A stretch of DNA of 64,000 nucleotides from Candidatus Acetothermia bacterium (GTDB lineage: Bacteria; Bipolaricaulota; Bipolaricaulia; Bipolaricaulales; Bipolaricaulaceae), in NCBI GenBank assembly GCA_024653305.1, contig JANLFW010000001.1, positions 155,780 to 219,779 on the forward strand, written 5' to 3'. The notes below the pieces were generated by a model that did no database searches, was not told the DNA's origin, and saw only the letters and a list, made by a program, of their open reading frames with translations. Each line of letters begins with the position of its first letter. The first letter of the stretch is position 1. Below are positions 7,733 to 16,423 of the stretch, one piece after another. The translations under genes were made by a program, and so were the position numbers.

Positions 7733-9075
7733 CCCTGCTCCTCGACCCCGAAGTGGCGCAGGATGAGGTCCTTCACCTCGAGGATGCTCGCTTCGTGGCC
7801 CAAGCCCATGGGGGGGTCGGCGATGAGGATCCCGCACGGGGCGTGGTTGGCGTCGTCGGGACCGGTGTCGTTGGCGTGGAGGTGGATCCGGTTCCAGCCC
7901 ACGGTGCCGATGGACCGCCAGGCGAGGTCCCCGAAGTACACGAGGAGATCCGGCGGGATGCCCCGCACCGCCCGGTAGGTCCGCTCCGGGTAAAGGACGC
8001 GGGTGCCCAGGGGGCGTCCGTGCTCGTCGGGGAGCGCCGTCAGGCGTTCGGCCAGCTCGGCCCGCACCTCCTCGTAGCGCCCGGGAGGGACCACGCCCTC
8101 CGGCTCGCGTCCGGCCACGTTCAGGAACACCCGCCCGTAGTAGCCGCCCTCGCCCCAGGCAATCGTCCGCGACCAGTCCACGCGGCCCTCTCGGATCAGG
8201 GCCTCCATGCGGGTCGGCGCTCCCGGGTATTCGTGGAGCGCGAGGTACCCTTCCTGGAGGAGCCACTCGTTGACCGCGATCCCCCCGCGCATCGGCTGCG
8301 CCCCGTGGTCGGAGGCGACGAGCACCTGGGTTCGGGCCGGCAGCTCGGCGAGCAGCTCCCCGAGCTCGTGGTCCAGGAACCGATAGTAGTCGCGCAGCGC
8401 GTCCCGGAACGGGCTCCGGGGGCCGTGCTTCGGGTGTGTGGGATCGTGGTCCGCCCAGAACGCGTGGTGCACCCGATCCGGGCCCATCTCCACCATGGCG
8501 AAGAAGTCCCACCGGAGCTCGGCGACCATCCGGCGGGCCAGGGCGAATCGGTTCGCGGTGGCTGTCCGCACCCGATCGAGTAGAGCGGCCTTGTCCTCGG
8601 TGCGGAACTCGCGCACGTCGAACGCGTACCCCCCGATCCAGCGCCGGACATCGTCCGCAAGCGAGGTGGGGTAGGTGTAGTCGGTGGCCGCCTCGGGGGC
8701 GGGGAACCCCGAGACGAGCCACCCCCGCACCGGCTTCGGGGGGTAGGTGCCAGGGATTCCCAGGAGCACCGAGGAGAGGCCGTACCGGCCCAGGATGTCC
8801 CATGCCGCGGGAGCGGTGAACCGGGTCGAGGTGGCGAGGGCAAGGCCGGTGTAGGAGTGATCGGCTCGGTTGCGGAACCCGTACACCCCAAGTTCGCCCG
8901 GGTCCTTGCCGGTCATCATGCACATCCACGCTGGCACGGTGATCGGCGGGTCCACCGACCGGAGGCGGAGGAAGCTCCCGCCCCGGACGATCCCGGCCAG
9001 GGTCGGCAGGTCCGGAAGAAGCTGGGAAAGGAGTTCCGGATCCACGCAATCGAGGCCGATCAGGGCCAGCCTCAT
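7729..9075 (-). CDS. Predicted AlkP-superfamily phosphohydrolase/phosphomutase (COG3379-like)
   Basis: 448 residues. Metal and nucleophile motifs of the alkaline-phosphatase superfamily are visible: the first ligand in LALIGLDCVDPEL, the probable Thr nucleophile in PPITVPAWMCMMTGKDPG, and the second metal site in VLVASDHGAQPM. A third His-containing part follows near the C-terminus (RIHLHANDTGPDDANHAPCG). No signal peptide, so probably cytosolic. Possible substrates are nucleotides, phosphodiesters or sulfate esters; the operon context suggests APS/PAPS or PAP-type nucleotides, which is an inference. Its ATG overlaps the Sat/APS kinase stop (ATGA). Confidence 0.82.
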   Translation of the reverse strand: MRLALIGLDCVDPELLSQLLPDLPTLAGIVRGGSFLRLRSVDPPITVPAWMCMMTGKDPGELGVYGFRNRADHSYTGLALATSTRFTAPAAWDILGRYGLSSVLLGIPGTYPPKPVRGWLVSGFPAPEAATDYTYPTSLADDVRRWIGGYAFDVREFRTEDKAALLDRVRTATANRFALARRMVAELRWDFFAMVEMGPDRVHHAFWADHDPTHPKHGPRSPFRDALRDYYRFLDHELGELLAELPARTQVLVASDHGAQPMRGGIAVNEWLLQEGYLALHEYPGAPTRMEALIREGRVDWSRTIAWGEGGYYGRVFLNVAGREPEGVVPPGRYEEVRAELAERLTALPDEHGRPLGTRVLYPERTYRAVRGIPPDLLVYFGDLAWRSIGTVGWNRIHLHANDTGPDDANHAPCGILIADPPMGLGHEASILEVKDLILRHFGVEEQG

Positions 9076-10871
9076 CGCATCGCCTCCGCCAGGATCCGAG
9101 CCACCTCGGGTCGGGTCACCTCCGCCGGGGGCGTCTTCCCCTCCCGCAGCATCGCCCGGAGCTCGGTGCCGGACAGGGTCAGGTGGTCGGCCTCCGGGTG
9201 GGGACACGTCTTCTCCGTGGCCATCCCACCGCACCTCCGGCACCAGAAGGCAGGGCGAAACTTGAGGGGGATGATGCCGAGCTCGTCGGGGGCGAACCGA
9301 TCGAAGATCTGTTGGGCCTCGTACGGACCGTAGAAGCTTCCAACCCCGGCGTGGTCGCGGCCGACCACAAAGTGGGTGGCCCCGAAGTTCTTCCGGCACA
9401 GGGCGTGGAAGACCGCCTCCCGTGGGCCCGCGTAGCGCATGTTGGCCGGGAACGCGCAGATGAACACGCGCTCCCGGGGGAAGTAGCCATCCACCAGGGC
9501 CCGGTACGTGGTCAAGCGAACCTGGGCCGGGACGTCCCCGGCCTGGGTCTCCCCCATCAGGGGGGAGAGGAGGAGACCATCGCAAACTTCAAGGGCGCAC
9601 CGCAGGAGGTACTCGTGGGCCCGGTGCAGGGGGTTGCGGGTCTGGAACGCGGCCACCGTCCTCCAGCCGCGGCGGACGATCTCCGCCCGGGCCTTCTCCG
9701 GGGCCAGCTCCACCTCCGGGAACTCCGGGGCCGGGAGGTCCAGCGCCCAGGCCTCGCCGCCGACGAGGGTCGTGGGTTCGGCGAGGACCCGGGCCACCCC
9801 GGGGTGGTGGGGGTCATCCGTCCCGAACACGTGGTGGGCCTCCCACGCCGGATCACGGGTGAACACCTCGATCCCCCGCAGGATCCCCACCGCGGCCCCG
9901 TCCGGGCCGGCCAGGACAGCTAGACCTCCGGATCGCAGGGCGTCGGCGACCTTTGGCTCCACCGGGAGCACGATCGGGAGCGGCCACACCGTGCCGTCCG
10001 GGAGGCGCATCGTCTCCACCACCGACCGGTACGCCCGCTCCCCGAGGAACCCGGTGAGCGGGGAGTACACCCCGGTGGCCAGGCACCGTAGCTCCCGCAG
10101 GTAGTACGGGGACAGGGGAATTTGGGGAAGACCTTCCGCCTCCCGGCGCAGGGCGTCGGCTTCACGCCCCGTGAGGAGCCGGCACACCAGCCTCCCCCCG
10201 TGGGGCGGCACCACTCCCCCAGCTACGTCGCTCCCTTCTCTCGGATCCCCCTCTCCTCGTTGCGGGAGAGGGTCGCGGGCGAGGGGGACGCCCTCCCCCT
10301 GCCCCCGCCCATCCAGGGAGGAGAGCTGGGGAAGAGGGTGAGGGGCGATCAAGCCGTGCTCCTCCAGGTGCCGGATGACCTTGGCCGCCGACTCGGCGGG
10401 CGTCTCCCGGTCGGTGTCGCAGACGACCTCCGGGTGCTCCGGCTCCTCGTAGGGATCGTCGATCCCGGTGAAGCCTCGGACCTCCCCGGCGAGGGCCTTC
10501 TTGTACATCCCTTTCGGGTCGCGGGCGATCAACGTGGCGAGCGGACAGCGGCAGTACACCTCGACGAACCTGGGGGCGCGGGCCCGGGCAGCGCGCCGCG
10601 CCTCGCGGTACGGGGACACGAACGCGCACAGCGCGATCACGCCGTTCCTCGCAAGCAGCGCGGCCACGAAGCTCACCCGGCGGATGTTCTCGTCCCGGTC
10701 CTCCTTGGAGAACCCGAGATCCCAGGTCAGGTCCTGGCGCACCGTGTCCCCGTCGAGCCGCTCTACCGGACCGATCCCACGCCGCCTGAGTTCCCTCTCC
10801 AACGCCTGGGCCAGCGTCGTCTTCCCCGAGCCGGGAAGCCCGGTGAACCACACCACGAACCCTTGTTCCAC
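9072..10871 (-). CDS. Bifunctional APS kinase - ATP sulfurylase
   Basis: 599 residues. The N-terminal half (about 1-175) is adenylylsulfate kinase with Walker A GLPGSGKTTLAQAL, RLDGDTVRQDL and FVSPYREARRAAR. The C-terminal half (about 235-599) is ATP sulfurylase with FQTRNPLHRAHEYL and VGRDHAGVGSFYGPY. Together they convert sulfate to APS and PAPS. This order (kinase first) is opposite to the fungal fusion. Residues about 176-222, between the domains, are Gly/Arg/Pro-rich and are encoded by a copy of a genomic repeat. Start GTG 10871 follows a GAAAGGGGAT site. No APS/PAPS reductase or sulfite reductase is in the window. Confidence 0.94.
   Translation of the reverse strand: MEQGFVVWFTGLPGSGKTTLAQALERELRRRGIGPVERLDGDTVRQDLTWDLGFSKEDRDENIRRVSFVAALLARNGVIALCAFVSPYREARRAARARAPRFVEVYCRCPLATLIARDPKGMYKKALAGEVRGFTGIDDPYEEPEHPEVVCDTDRETPAESAAKVIRHLEEHGLIAPHPLPQLSSLDGRGQGEGVPLARDPLPQRGEGDPREGSDVAGGVVPPHGGRLVCRLLTGREADALRREAEGLPQIPLSPYYLRELRCLATGVYSPLTGFLGERAYRSVVETMRLPDGTVWPLPIVLPVEPKVADALRSGGLAVLAGPDGAAVGILRGIEVFTRDPAWEAHHVFGTDDPHHPGVARVLAEPTTLVGGEAWALDLPAPEFPEVELAPEKARAEIVRRGWRTVAAFQTRNPLHRAHEYLLRCALEVCDGLLLSPLMGETQAGDVPAQVRLTTYRALVDGYFPRERVFICAFPANMRYAGPREAVFHALCRKNFGATHFVVGRDHAGVGSFYGPYEAQQIFDRFAPDELGIIPLKFRPAFWCRRCGGMATEKTCPHPEADHLTLSGTELRAMLREGKTPPAEVTRPEVARILAEAMR
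10235..10350. repeat. GC-rich palindromic repeat copy inside the Sat/APS kinase gene
   Basis: This stretch contains two linked inverted-repeat units of the CCCTCTCC...GGAGAGGG type. It has the same order of blocks as the intergenic copies at about 21494-21548 and 46123-46225, including the CCTCCCT-GATGGG centre. It is translated in frame (SSLDGRGQGEG, PLPQRGEGD) and forms the linker between the kinase and sulfurylase domains. Boundaries are approximate. Confidence 0.65.
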
Positions 10872-10919
10872 CGTAATCCCCTTTCCGTGTTGGTACCCCC
10901 GAGGGGGTGGGAGCTCCGT

Positions 10920-11132
10920 CTAGAGGTAGCCAAGCCTGTGCAGCCGACGCCGGACGATCTCCACCTCGCGCGGGGTCAGGGTGGGCGGGTCGCCCTCGGT
11001 CTCGGCCACCAGGTCGCGCAGCACGTGCACCACGAACTCGTTCACCGAACGGTAGCCCGTATCCTCCACCACCCGCCGCAGCCGCTCGTAAAGCGGTCGC
11101 GGTATCTTCAGCGTCACACGATCGCTCGCCAT
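10920..11132 (-). CDS. Ribbon-helix-helix-type regulator at head of sulfate operon
   Basis: 70 residues: a basic strand MASDRVTLKIPRPLYERLRR followed by two helices (VNEFVVHVLRDLVAE), the pattern of MetJ/Arc/CopG repressors, and a C-terminal LTPREVEIVRRRLHRLGYL shared with the paralog at the operon's end. The start ATG at 11132 is itself the edge of an 18-bp perfect palindrome (11131-11148), the kind of site an RHH dimer binds, so autoregulation is likely. A TATACT box on minus (11150-11145) lies just upstream. sat/APS kinase follows after 48 nt. Confidence 0.78.
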   Translation of the reverse strand: MASDRVTLKIPRPLYERLRRVVEDTGYRSVNEFVVHVLRDLVAETEGDPPTLTPREVEIVRRRLHRLGYL

Positions 11133-11148
11133 ACTCCAATTGGAGTAT
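11131..11148. promoter_or_regulatory. Perfect 18-bp palindrome, likely RHH operator
   Basis: ATACTCCAATTGGAGTAT is a perfect inverted repeat. It overlaps the start codon of the RHH gene and the TATACT -10 box on minus. A lone half-site ATACTCC recurs at 11199-11205, overlapping a TATACT box that would serve the divergent TauE-type gene. Such a site fits a dimer-of-dimers RHH repressor controlling both directions. Binding is inferred. Confidence 0.65.
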
Positions 11149-11227
11149 ACAGCCGAGCTCAGGCCCATCCAAGCTCGTGTTTTCCTGGGCCGCTCGGTAT
11201 ACTCCGAACCGCTACCAAAGGAGGCCC

Positions 11228-11977
11228 ATGATCCCGTGGCACTTGATCGGGCTATCGTTCGTCGCCGAGTACGTGGACTCGGCGCTCGGCATGGGCTATG
11301 GCACTGTCCTGACGCCCATCCTGCTCCTCCTCGGGTACCCCCCCGGTCAGGTGGTCCCGACCGTCCTCCTCGCCGAGCTGGGGACCGGGTTCCTCGCCGC
11401 CGGCTGGCATCACGGGCTCCGGAACGTGAACCTGCGCTGGGGCTCCCCAGACCTCACCGTGGCCGGGGTGCTGGGGGCGATGAGCGTCCTCGGCGCGGTG
11501 GCGGCCGTGGTAACCACGGTGAGCCTGCCCGCTCCGGCAGTGAAGCTGTACATCGCGGCGATGGTCACCGCGATGGGTATCGCGATCCTGGTCAGGCGGG
11601 CCCGAGAGTGGCGGTTCTCCTGGCCGCGCCTCCTGGCCATCGGAGCCATCGCCGCGTTCAACAAGGGCATCTCCGGCGGGGGGTACGGCCCCCTTGTGAC
11701 CGCCGGCCAGATCCTGTCCGGGGTGGGTGCCAAGAACGCGGTGGGCATCACCAGCCTTGCCGAGGGGTTGACGTGCCTGGTAGGGGTGATGGCCTACCTG
11801 TTCCTGCAGCCGCCGGAGTCGTGGACGATGGCCCCCCCGCTCGTCCTGGGGGCGATCCTGTCCGTGCCGCTGGCCGCCCTCACCGTGAAGCGGGCCCCCG
11901 AACGAGGGGTCGCGCTCGCCGTGGGAGCAGCGGTGCTCGGGATCGGGGTCCTCAGCCTGGTCCGGGCCGTGGGCTAA
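11228..11977 (+). CDS. TauE/SafE (TSUP) family membrane transporter, probable sulfite/organosulfonate exporter
   Basis: 249 residues with about eight membrane spans. Family motifs include AEYVDSALGMGYGTVLTP near the N-terminus and GGGYGPLVTAGQILSG in the second half, the two inverted-repeat halves of TSUP transporters. Members move sulfite, sulfonates or related anions. ATG 11228 has AAAGGAGG 4 nt upstream, and a TATACT box lies at 11198-11203, so unlike many genes here it has a leader. It is divergent from the sulfate-activation operon and shares its intergenic region with the likely RHH operator. Confidence 0.88.
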   Translation: MIPWHLIGLSFVAEYVDSALGMGYGTVLTPILLLLGYPPGQVVPTVLLAELGTGFLAAGWHHGLRNVNLRWGSPDLTVAGVLGAMSVLGAVAAVVTTVSLPAPAVKLYIAAMVTAMGIAILVRRAREWRFSWPRLLAIGAIAAFNKGISGGGYGPLVTAGQILSGVGAKNAVGITSLAEGLTCLVGVMAYLFLQPPESWTMAPPLVLGAILSVPLAALTVKRAPERGVALAVGAAVLGIGVLSLVRAVG

Positions 11978-13164
11978 CGGGCGCGGGCCCCTGCCGCCTC
12001 GAGGAGCTCCTCCACCCGGTCGGGGGCCTCCCAGGTCGGGGCAAGATCGAGCCGGCCGAAGTGCCCGTAGCACGCGAACGGCTCGTAGATCGGCCTCCGC
12101 AGGTCCAGCCGCTCGATGATCGCCGCCGGGCGGAAGTCGAACACCTCGAGGACCACCCGGCGCAGCGCGTCCAGGGAGAGCCTCCCGGTGCCGTGCGTCT
12201 CCACGTTCACCGCGATGGGACGGGCCTGGCCGATGGCATACGCCACCTGGACCTCACACTCCTGGGCGAGCCCCGCCGCCACGACATTGATGGCCACGTA
12301 GCGGGCCATGTACGACCCGGACCGATCGACCTTGGTCGGGTCCTTGCCGGAGAACGCCCCCCCGCCGTGGGAGCCGTAGCCGCCGTAGGTGTCGGCGATG
12401 ATCTTGCGCCCGGTCATCCCGGTGTCCGAGGCCGGGCCCCCGATCACGAACCGCCCCGATGTGTTGACGAGGATCTCCGTGTCCTCGTCTAGCCATCCGT
12501 CGAGCACCGGTTCCACCACCAGCCGCTTTAGATCCAGCCGCAACTCCTCAAGGGGGGTCTCCTCCGCGTGCTGTACGGCGAGGAGCACGGTATGGGCCCG
12601 GATTGGCCGCCCGTCCTCGTACTCCACCGTGACCTGGGTCTTCCCGTCCGGGCGTAGGTAGGGAAGGGTCCCATCCCGGCGCACCTCGCTCACCCGCTGG
12701 GCCAGCTTGTGGGCCAGGGTGATGGGAAGCGGCATCCGCTCCGGCGTCTCGGTGGTAGCGTAGCCGAACACGATCCCCTGGTCCCCCGCTCCCACCTGGT
12801 CGTACGGGTCCGTGGACCCGGCCCGGGCCTCCCGCGCCTTGAGCACGGCCTGGGCGATGTCCGGCGACTGCTGGCGGATGAGCACCGCTACCGCGCACGC
12901 ATCGTGGGAAAGCCCGTACTCCGGCCGCGTGTACCCGACGTCCCGGATCACCCGGCGCGCGATCTCCCCCGGCTCGATGTGGGCGGTGGTGGCGACCTCG
13001 CCGCCGATGATGACCAGCCCTTGCATGGTGAACGTCTCGCATGCCACCCGGCCCTGCGGGTCCTGGGCGAGCACCGCGTCCAGGACCGCGTCGGAGATGC
13101 GGTCGGCGAGCTTGTCCGGGTGCCCCTCGGTCACGGATTCCGCGGTGATCAACTTCGTGGCCAA
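11974..13164 (-). CDS. metK: S-adenosylmethionine synthetase
   Basis: 396 residues. Characteristic motifs are TAESVTEGHPDKLADRISDAVLDA at the N-terminus, the GAGDQGIVFGYATTE loop, and GGGAFSGKDPTKVDRSGSYM (P-loop-like). It makes SAM from methionine and ATP. The frame opens at GTG 13170. TTG 13164, 5 nt after GGAGG, gives the typical MATKLITAESV start. It converges with the TauE-type gene (4-nt overlap). A link to sulfur metabolism is plausible but not shown by the arrangement. Confidence 0.96.
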   Translation of the reverse strand: MATKLITAESVTEGHPDKLADRISDAVLDAVLAQDPQGRVACETFTMQGLVIIGGEVATTAHIEPGEIARRVIRDVGYTRPEYGLSHDACAVAVLIRQQSPDIAQAVLKAREARAGSTDPYDQVGAGDQGIVFGYATTETPERMPLPITLAHKLAQRVSEVRRDGTLPYLRPDGKTQVTVEYEDGRPIRAHTVLLAVQHAEETPLEELRLDLKRLVVEPVLDGWLDEDTEILVNTSGRFVIGGPASDTGMTGRKIIADTYGGYGSHGGGAFSGKDPTKVDRSGSYMARYVAINVVAAGLAQECEVQVAYAIGQARPIAVNVETHGTGRLSLDALRRVVLEVFDFRPAAIIERLDLRRPIYEPFACYGHFGRLDLAPTWEAPDRVEELLEAAGARAR

Positions 13165-13332
13165 TCCCACCTCCTCGGATCTAAGCTCTTCCCAGAGCGT
13201 CGTCGGGGAAGACTACCATACCCGCGTCCGATCGGCCAGCGCACCTTCCTGGCATCGGTCACTGCCTCGGGTTTTGAAGTAAACTCGGGGGCTTAAGATC
13301 GGTGCGTGTCGAGTTCATCCCAGGGAGGGACG

Positions 13333-13782
13333 ATGGAACGGACGCTTGTGCTGCTCAAGCCGGATGCCGTGCAGCGGCGCCTCATCGGGCGGATCATCAG
13401 CCGGTTCGAGGACAAGGGGCTAAGCATCGTGGGGTTGAAGCTCCTTCGGATCTCCCCCGAGCTCGCGGAACGGCACTACGCCGAGCACCGTGGAAAGCCG
13501 TTCTACGGGGAGCTCGTGGCCTACATCACCTCGGCCCCGGTGGTGGCGATGGTGGTGGCAGGGCCGCGGGCCATTGACACCGTGCGCCGGCTGATGGGGA
13601 AGACCAATCCACTCGACGCCGAACCGGGCACGGTTCGCGGGGACTTCGGGCAGTCCATCACCATGAACCTCGTCCACGGCTCGGATTCCCCAGCCTCAGC
13701 AGCACGGGAGATCCCCTTGTTCTTCGGGGATCAGGAGTTGGTGGACTACCGGACGGCGGACGCGCCGTGGCTGGGAGGCTGA
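13333..13782 (+). CDS. ndk: Nucleoside diphosphate kinase
   Basis: 149 residues, full length. It starts [19 protein letters not shown], has the [17 protein letters not shown] segment, and the active-site region [12 protein letters not shown] with the catalytic His that is transiently phosphorylated. It balances NTP/dNTP pools. ATG 13333 follows GGGAGGGACG; the longer frame upstream lacks a good site. It is the first gene of a run ndk-valS-folC-uppS-cdsA with near-zero spacing. Confidence 0.96.
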   Translation: MERTLVLLKPDAVQRRLIGRIISRFEDKGLSIVGLKLLRISPELAERHYAEHRGKPFYGELVAYITSAPVVAMVVAGPRAIDTVRRLMGKTNPLDAEPGTVRGDFGQSITMNLVHGSDSPASAAREIPLFFGDQELVDYRTADAPWLGG

Positions 13783-13783
13783 C

Positions 13784-16423
13784 GTGGAACTCCCGGCGCG
13801 TTACGACCCCCGTGAAGTCGAGCCCCGCATCCTCCGGATGTGGGAGGACGGCGGCTACTGGGCCTGCGACCCTGGGAGCGGGAAGCCTCCGTTCTCCATC
13901 GTCATCCCCCCGCCCAACATCACCGGCCGCCTGCACTTGGGCCACACCCTCGTCAACACCCTCCAGGACCTAGTGATCCGGTACAAGCGCATGGACGGCT
14001 ACGAGGCGTGCTGGTTCCCGGGCACCGACCACGCCGGGATCGCCACCCAGAACGCGGTGGAAAAGGAGCTTGCCAAGGAAGGCAAGACCCGACAGGATCT
14101 GGGGCGGGAGGCGTTCCTCGCCCGGGTATGGCGGTGGAAGGAGCGGTACGGGAACGAGATCGTCGACCAGCTCAAGACCTTGGGCTGCTCGTGCGATTGG
14201 TCCCGCCAGCGGTTCACCCTGGACGAGGGCCTGTCGCGGGCGGTGCGGACCGCGTTCGTCCGCCTATACCGCGAGGGCCTGATCTACCGGGGCGACTACA
14301 TGATCAACTGGTGCCCCCGCTGCTCAACCGCGCTTTCCGACATCGAGGTCGAGCACGAGGAGCAAGACGGGAACCTATACTTCATCCGATACCCGCTCGA
14401 AGGTGGGGGGTCCGTGACGATCGCCACCACCCGACCGGAGACGATGCTCGGGGACACCGGGGTCGCAGTGAACCCCGGCGACGAACGGTATCGGCACCTC
14501 ATCGGCCGCGCCGCCGTCCTCCCCATCCTTGGGCGGCGGCTCCCCATCGTCGGGGCGGAGGAGGTGGACCCCACGTTCGGGACCGGTGTCCTCAAGGTCA
14601 CCCCGGCCCACGACCCGGTGGACCGGGAGATCGGGCATCGCCATGGCCTCCCGGCAGTGGACATCCTCAACGCGGACGGGACGATCAACGACCGCGGCGG
14701 CCCGTTCGCCGGCCTGGATCGGTACCGGGCCCGGGAGGCGATCCTCGCGCGCCTGAAGGTGGACGGGTTCCTGGAAAAGGTCGTCCCGTATCGGCATGCC
14801 GTCGGACACTGCCAGCGCTGCCAGACCCCGGTGGAGCCGCGGATCTCCACCCAGTGGTTCGTGCGCACGAAGCCCCTGGCCGAGCCGGCCATCGACGTGG
14901 TGCGGGCCGGGAGGATCGAGTTCATCCCCGAGCGGTGGACGAAGGTCTACTTCGACTGGCTTGAGAACATCCGCGACTGGTGCATCTCCCGCCAGCTATG
15001 GTGGGGGCATCGGATCCCGGCTTGGTACGGCCCGGACGGGGAGATCTTCGTGGGCCTGGATGTGGGGGAGGCCCGCGCCCTCGCCCGGGACCACTACGGA
15101 CGTGACGTGCCCCTGCGCCAGGATGAGGATGTGCTCGATACCTGGTTCTCCTCGTCGCTGTGGCCATTCTCGGTGATGGGCTGGCCGGACGAGACCGCGG
15201 ACCTGCGGCGGTTCTACCCGACCTCGCTCCTCGTCACCGCGTTCGACATCCTGTTCTTCTGGGTGGCGCGAATGGTCATGATGGGCCTTCACTTCATGCA
15301 CGAGGTACCGTTTCGCCAGGTCATGATCACCCCACTCATCGTGGACGAGCACGGCCAGAAGATGAGTCGGTCCCGGGGCAACATGATCGACGCCCTCGAG
15401 GTGAAGGAAAGCCACGGCATGGACGCCCTGCGGTTCACCATGGCCCAGAGCTCGTCCAAGGGGCGGGAGCTGCGCCTGTCGATGCGTCAGCTCGACGAGG
15501 CCCGGAACTTCGAGAACAAGGTGTGGAACATGGCTCGGTTCGTGCTCGCCACCACCGCCGACGTCCCAGCCGGGGTGGACCTCGCCGGCCGGCCGCTGGC
15601 CTGGGAGGACCGATGGATCCTGTCCCGCCTCGCCCGGCTCGTAGCCAAGGTGCGGGAGGAGCTGGACCGCTACAACTTCCACCTCGCCGCCGAGTCCCTG
15701 TACCACTTCACGTGGCACGAGCTGTGCGACTGGTACCTGGAGCTCGCGAAGCTGCGCCTCCATGATGGGCAAGGGGAGGCCCGTACCACATGCCAGCTCG
15801 TGCTGCGGGAGGTGCTGGACACGGTGGTCCGTCTCCTTCACCCGTTCATGCCCTACCTCACCGAGGAGATCTGGCGGCACATGGGCGGGGCGGGGACGGT
15901 GGCCCGGGCGGTTTTCCCCCGGCCTTGCCCCGAACGCATCGACCCCGAGGCCGAGGCGCGCCTGTCCCTGGTGATGGACCTGATCCGGGAAATCCGTGCG
16001 GTGCGCGCCGAGCTCGGGGTCCCGGCCGCGGCCGAGGTGGAGGTGGTCCTCGTTGCCGGGGACAAGGCGCGGGAGCTTGCGGCCTCGTTTGCCCCGGCGA
16101 TTCGGCGCCTGAGCCGGGCCGCGTCCGTCCGCTGCGCGGCGGGGTACCTCTCGAGCGCGGGCACGGCCTGGGGGGTGGCCGGGGACATCGCGTTCTTCCT
16201 GGCGCTTGGGGACATGGTGGACTGGGATGCGGTGGCCGCCCGGCTCTCGCGGGACCTCGCGCAGGTGGACGACGCCCTGGCCAAGGTGGAAGCCCGCCTG
16301 GGGAACCCGGCGTTTCGGGACAAGGCCCCGCCGGAGGTGGTGGCCAAGGCCGAGGCCGAGGCCGAGGGGCTCAGGACCCGCCGGGCCCGGTTGGCACGCC
16401 TGCTCGGGGAGGGAAGCCGGTGA
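13784..16423 (+). CDS. valS: Valyl-tRNA synthetase
   Basis: 879 residues, normal length. It has the HIGH motif as NITGRLHLGHTLVNT (about residue 45), the editing (CP1) domain with ATTRPETMLGDTGVAV, the zinc-type CPRCSTALSDIEVEHE, the KMSKS motif as KMSRSRGNMID, an anticodon-binding domain and the C-terminal coiled-coil arm (VDDALAKVEARLGNPAF) that contacts tRNA. GTG 13784 starts 1 nt after the ndk stop behind GGGAGGC. It overlaps folC by 4 nt. Confidence 0.97.
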   Translation: MELPARYDPREVEPRILRMWEDGGYWACDPGSGKPPFSIVIPPPNITGRLHLGHTLVNTLQDLVIRYKRMDGYEACWFPGTDHAGIATQNAVEKELAKEGKTRQDLGREAFLARVWRWKERYGNEIVDQLKTLGCSCDWSRQRFTLDEGLSRAVRTAFVRLYREGLIYRGDYMINWCPRCSTALSDIEVEHEEQDGNLYFIRYPLEGGGSVTIATTRPETMLGDTGVAVNPGDERYRHLIGRAAVLPILGRRLPIVGAEEVDPTFGTGVLKVTPAHDPVDREIGHRHGLPAVDILNADGTINDRGGPFAGLDRYRAREAILARLKVDGFLEKVVPYRHAVGHCQRCQTPVEPRISTQWFVRTKPLAEPAIDVVRAGRIEFIPERWTKVYFDWLENIRDWCISRQLWWGHRIPAWYGPDGEIFVGLDVGEARALARDHYGRDVPLRQDEDVLDTWFSSSLWPFSVMGWPDETADLRRFYPTSLLVTAFDILFFWVARMVMMGLHFMHEVPFRQVMITPLIVDEHGQKMSRSRGNMIDALEVKESHGMDALRFTMAQSSSKGRELRLSMRQLDEARNFENKVWNMARFVLATTADVPAGVDLAGRPLAWEDRWILSRLARLVAKVREELDRYNFHLAAESLYHFTWHELCDWYLELAKLRLHDGQGEARTTCQLVLREVLDTVVRLLHPFMPYLTEEIWRHMGGAGTVARAVFPRPCPERIDPEAEARLSLVMDLIREIRAVRAELGVPAAAEVEVVLVAGDKARELAASFAPAIRRLSRAASVRCAAGYLSSAGTAWGVAGDIAFFLALGDMVDWDAVAARLSRDLAQVDDALAKVEARLGNPAFRDKAPPEVVAKAEAEAEGLRTRRARLARLLGEGSR

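Noticed and set aside
13274-13299. Promoter TTGAAG/TAAGAT before ndk
   Set aside because: The spacing is only 14 bp, too short for a convincing sigma-70 promoter.
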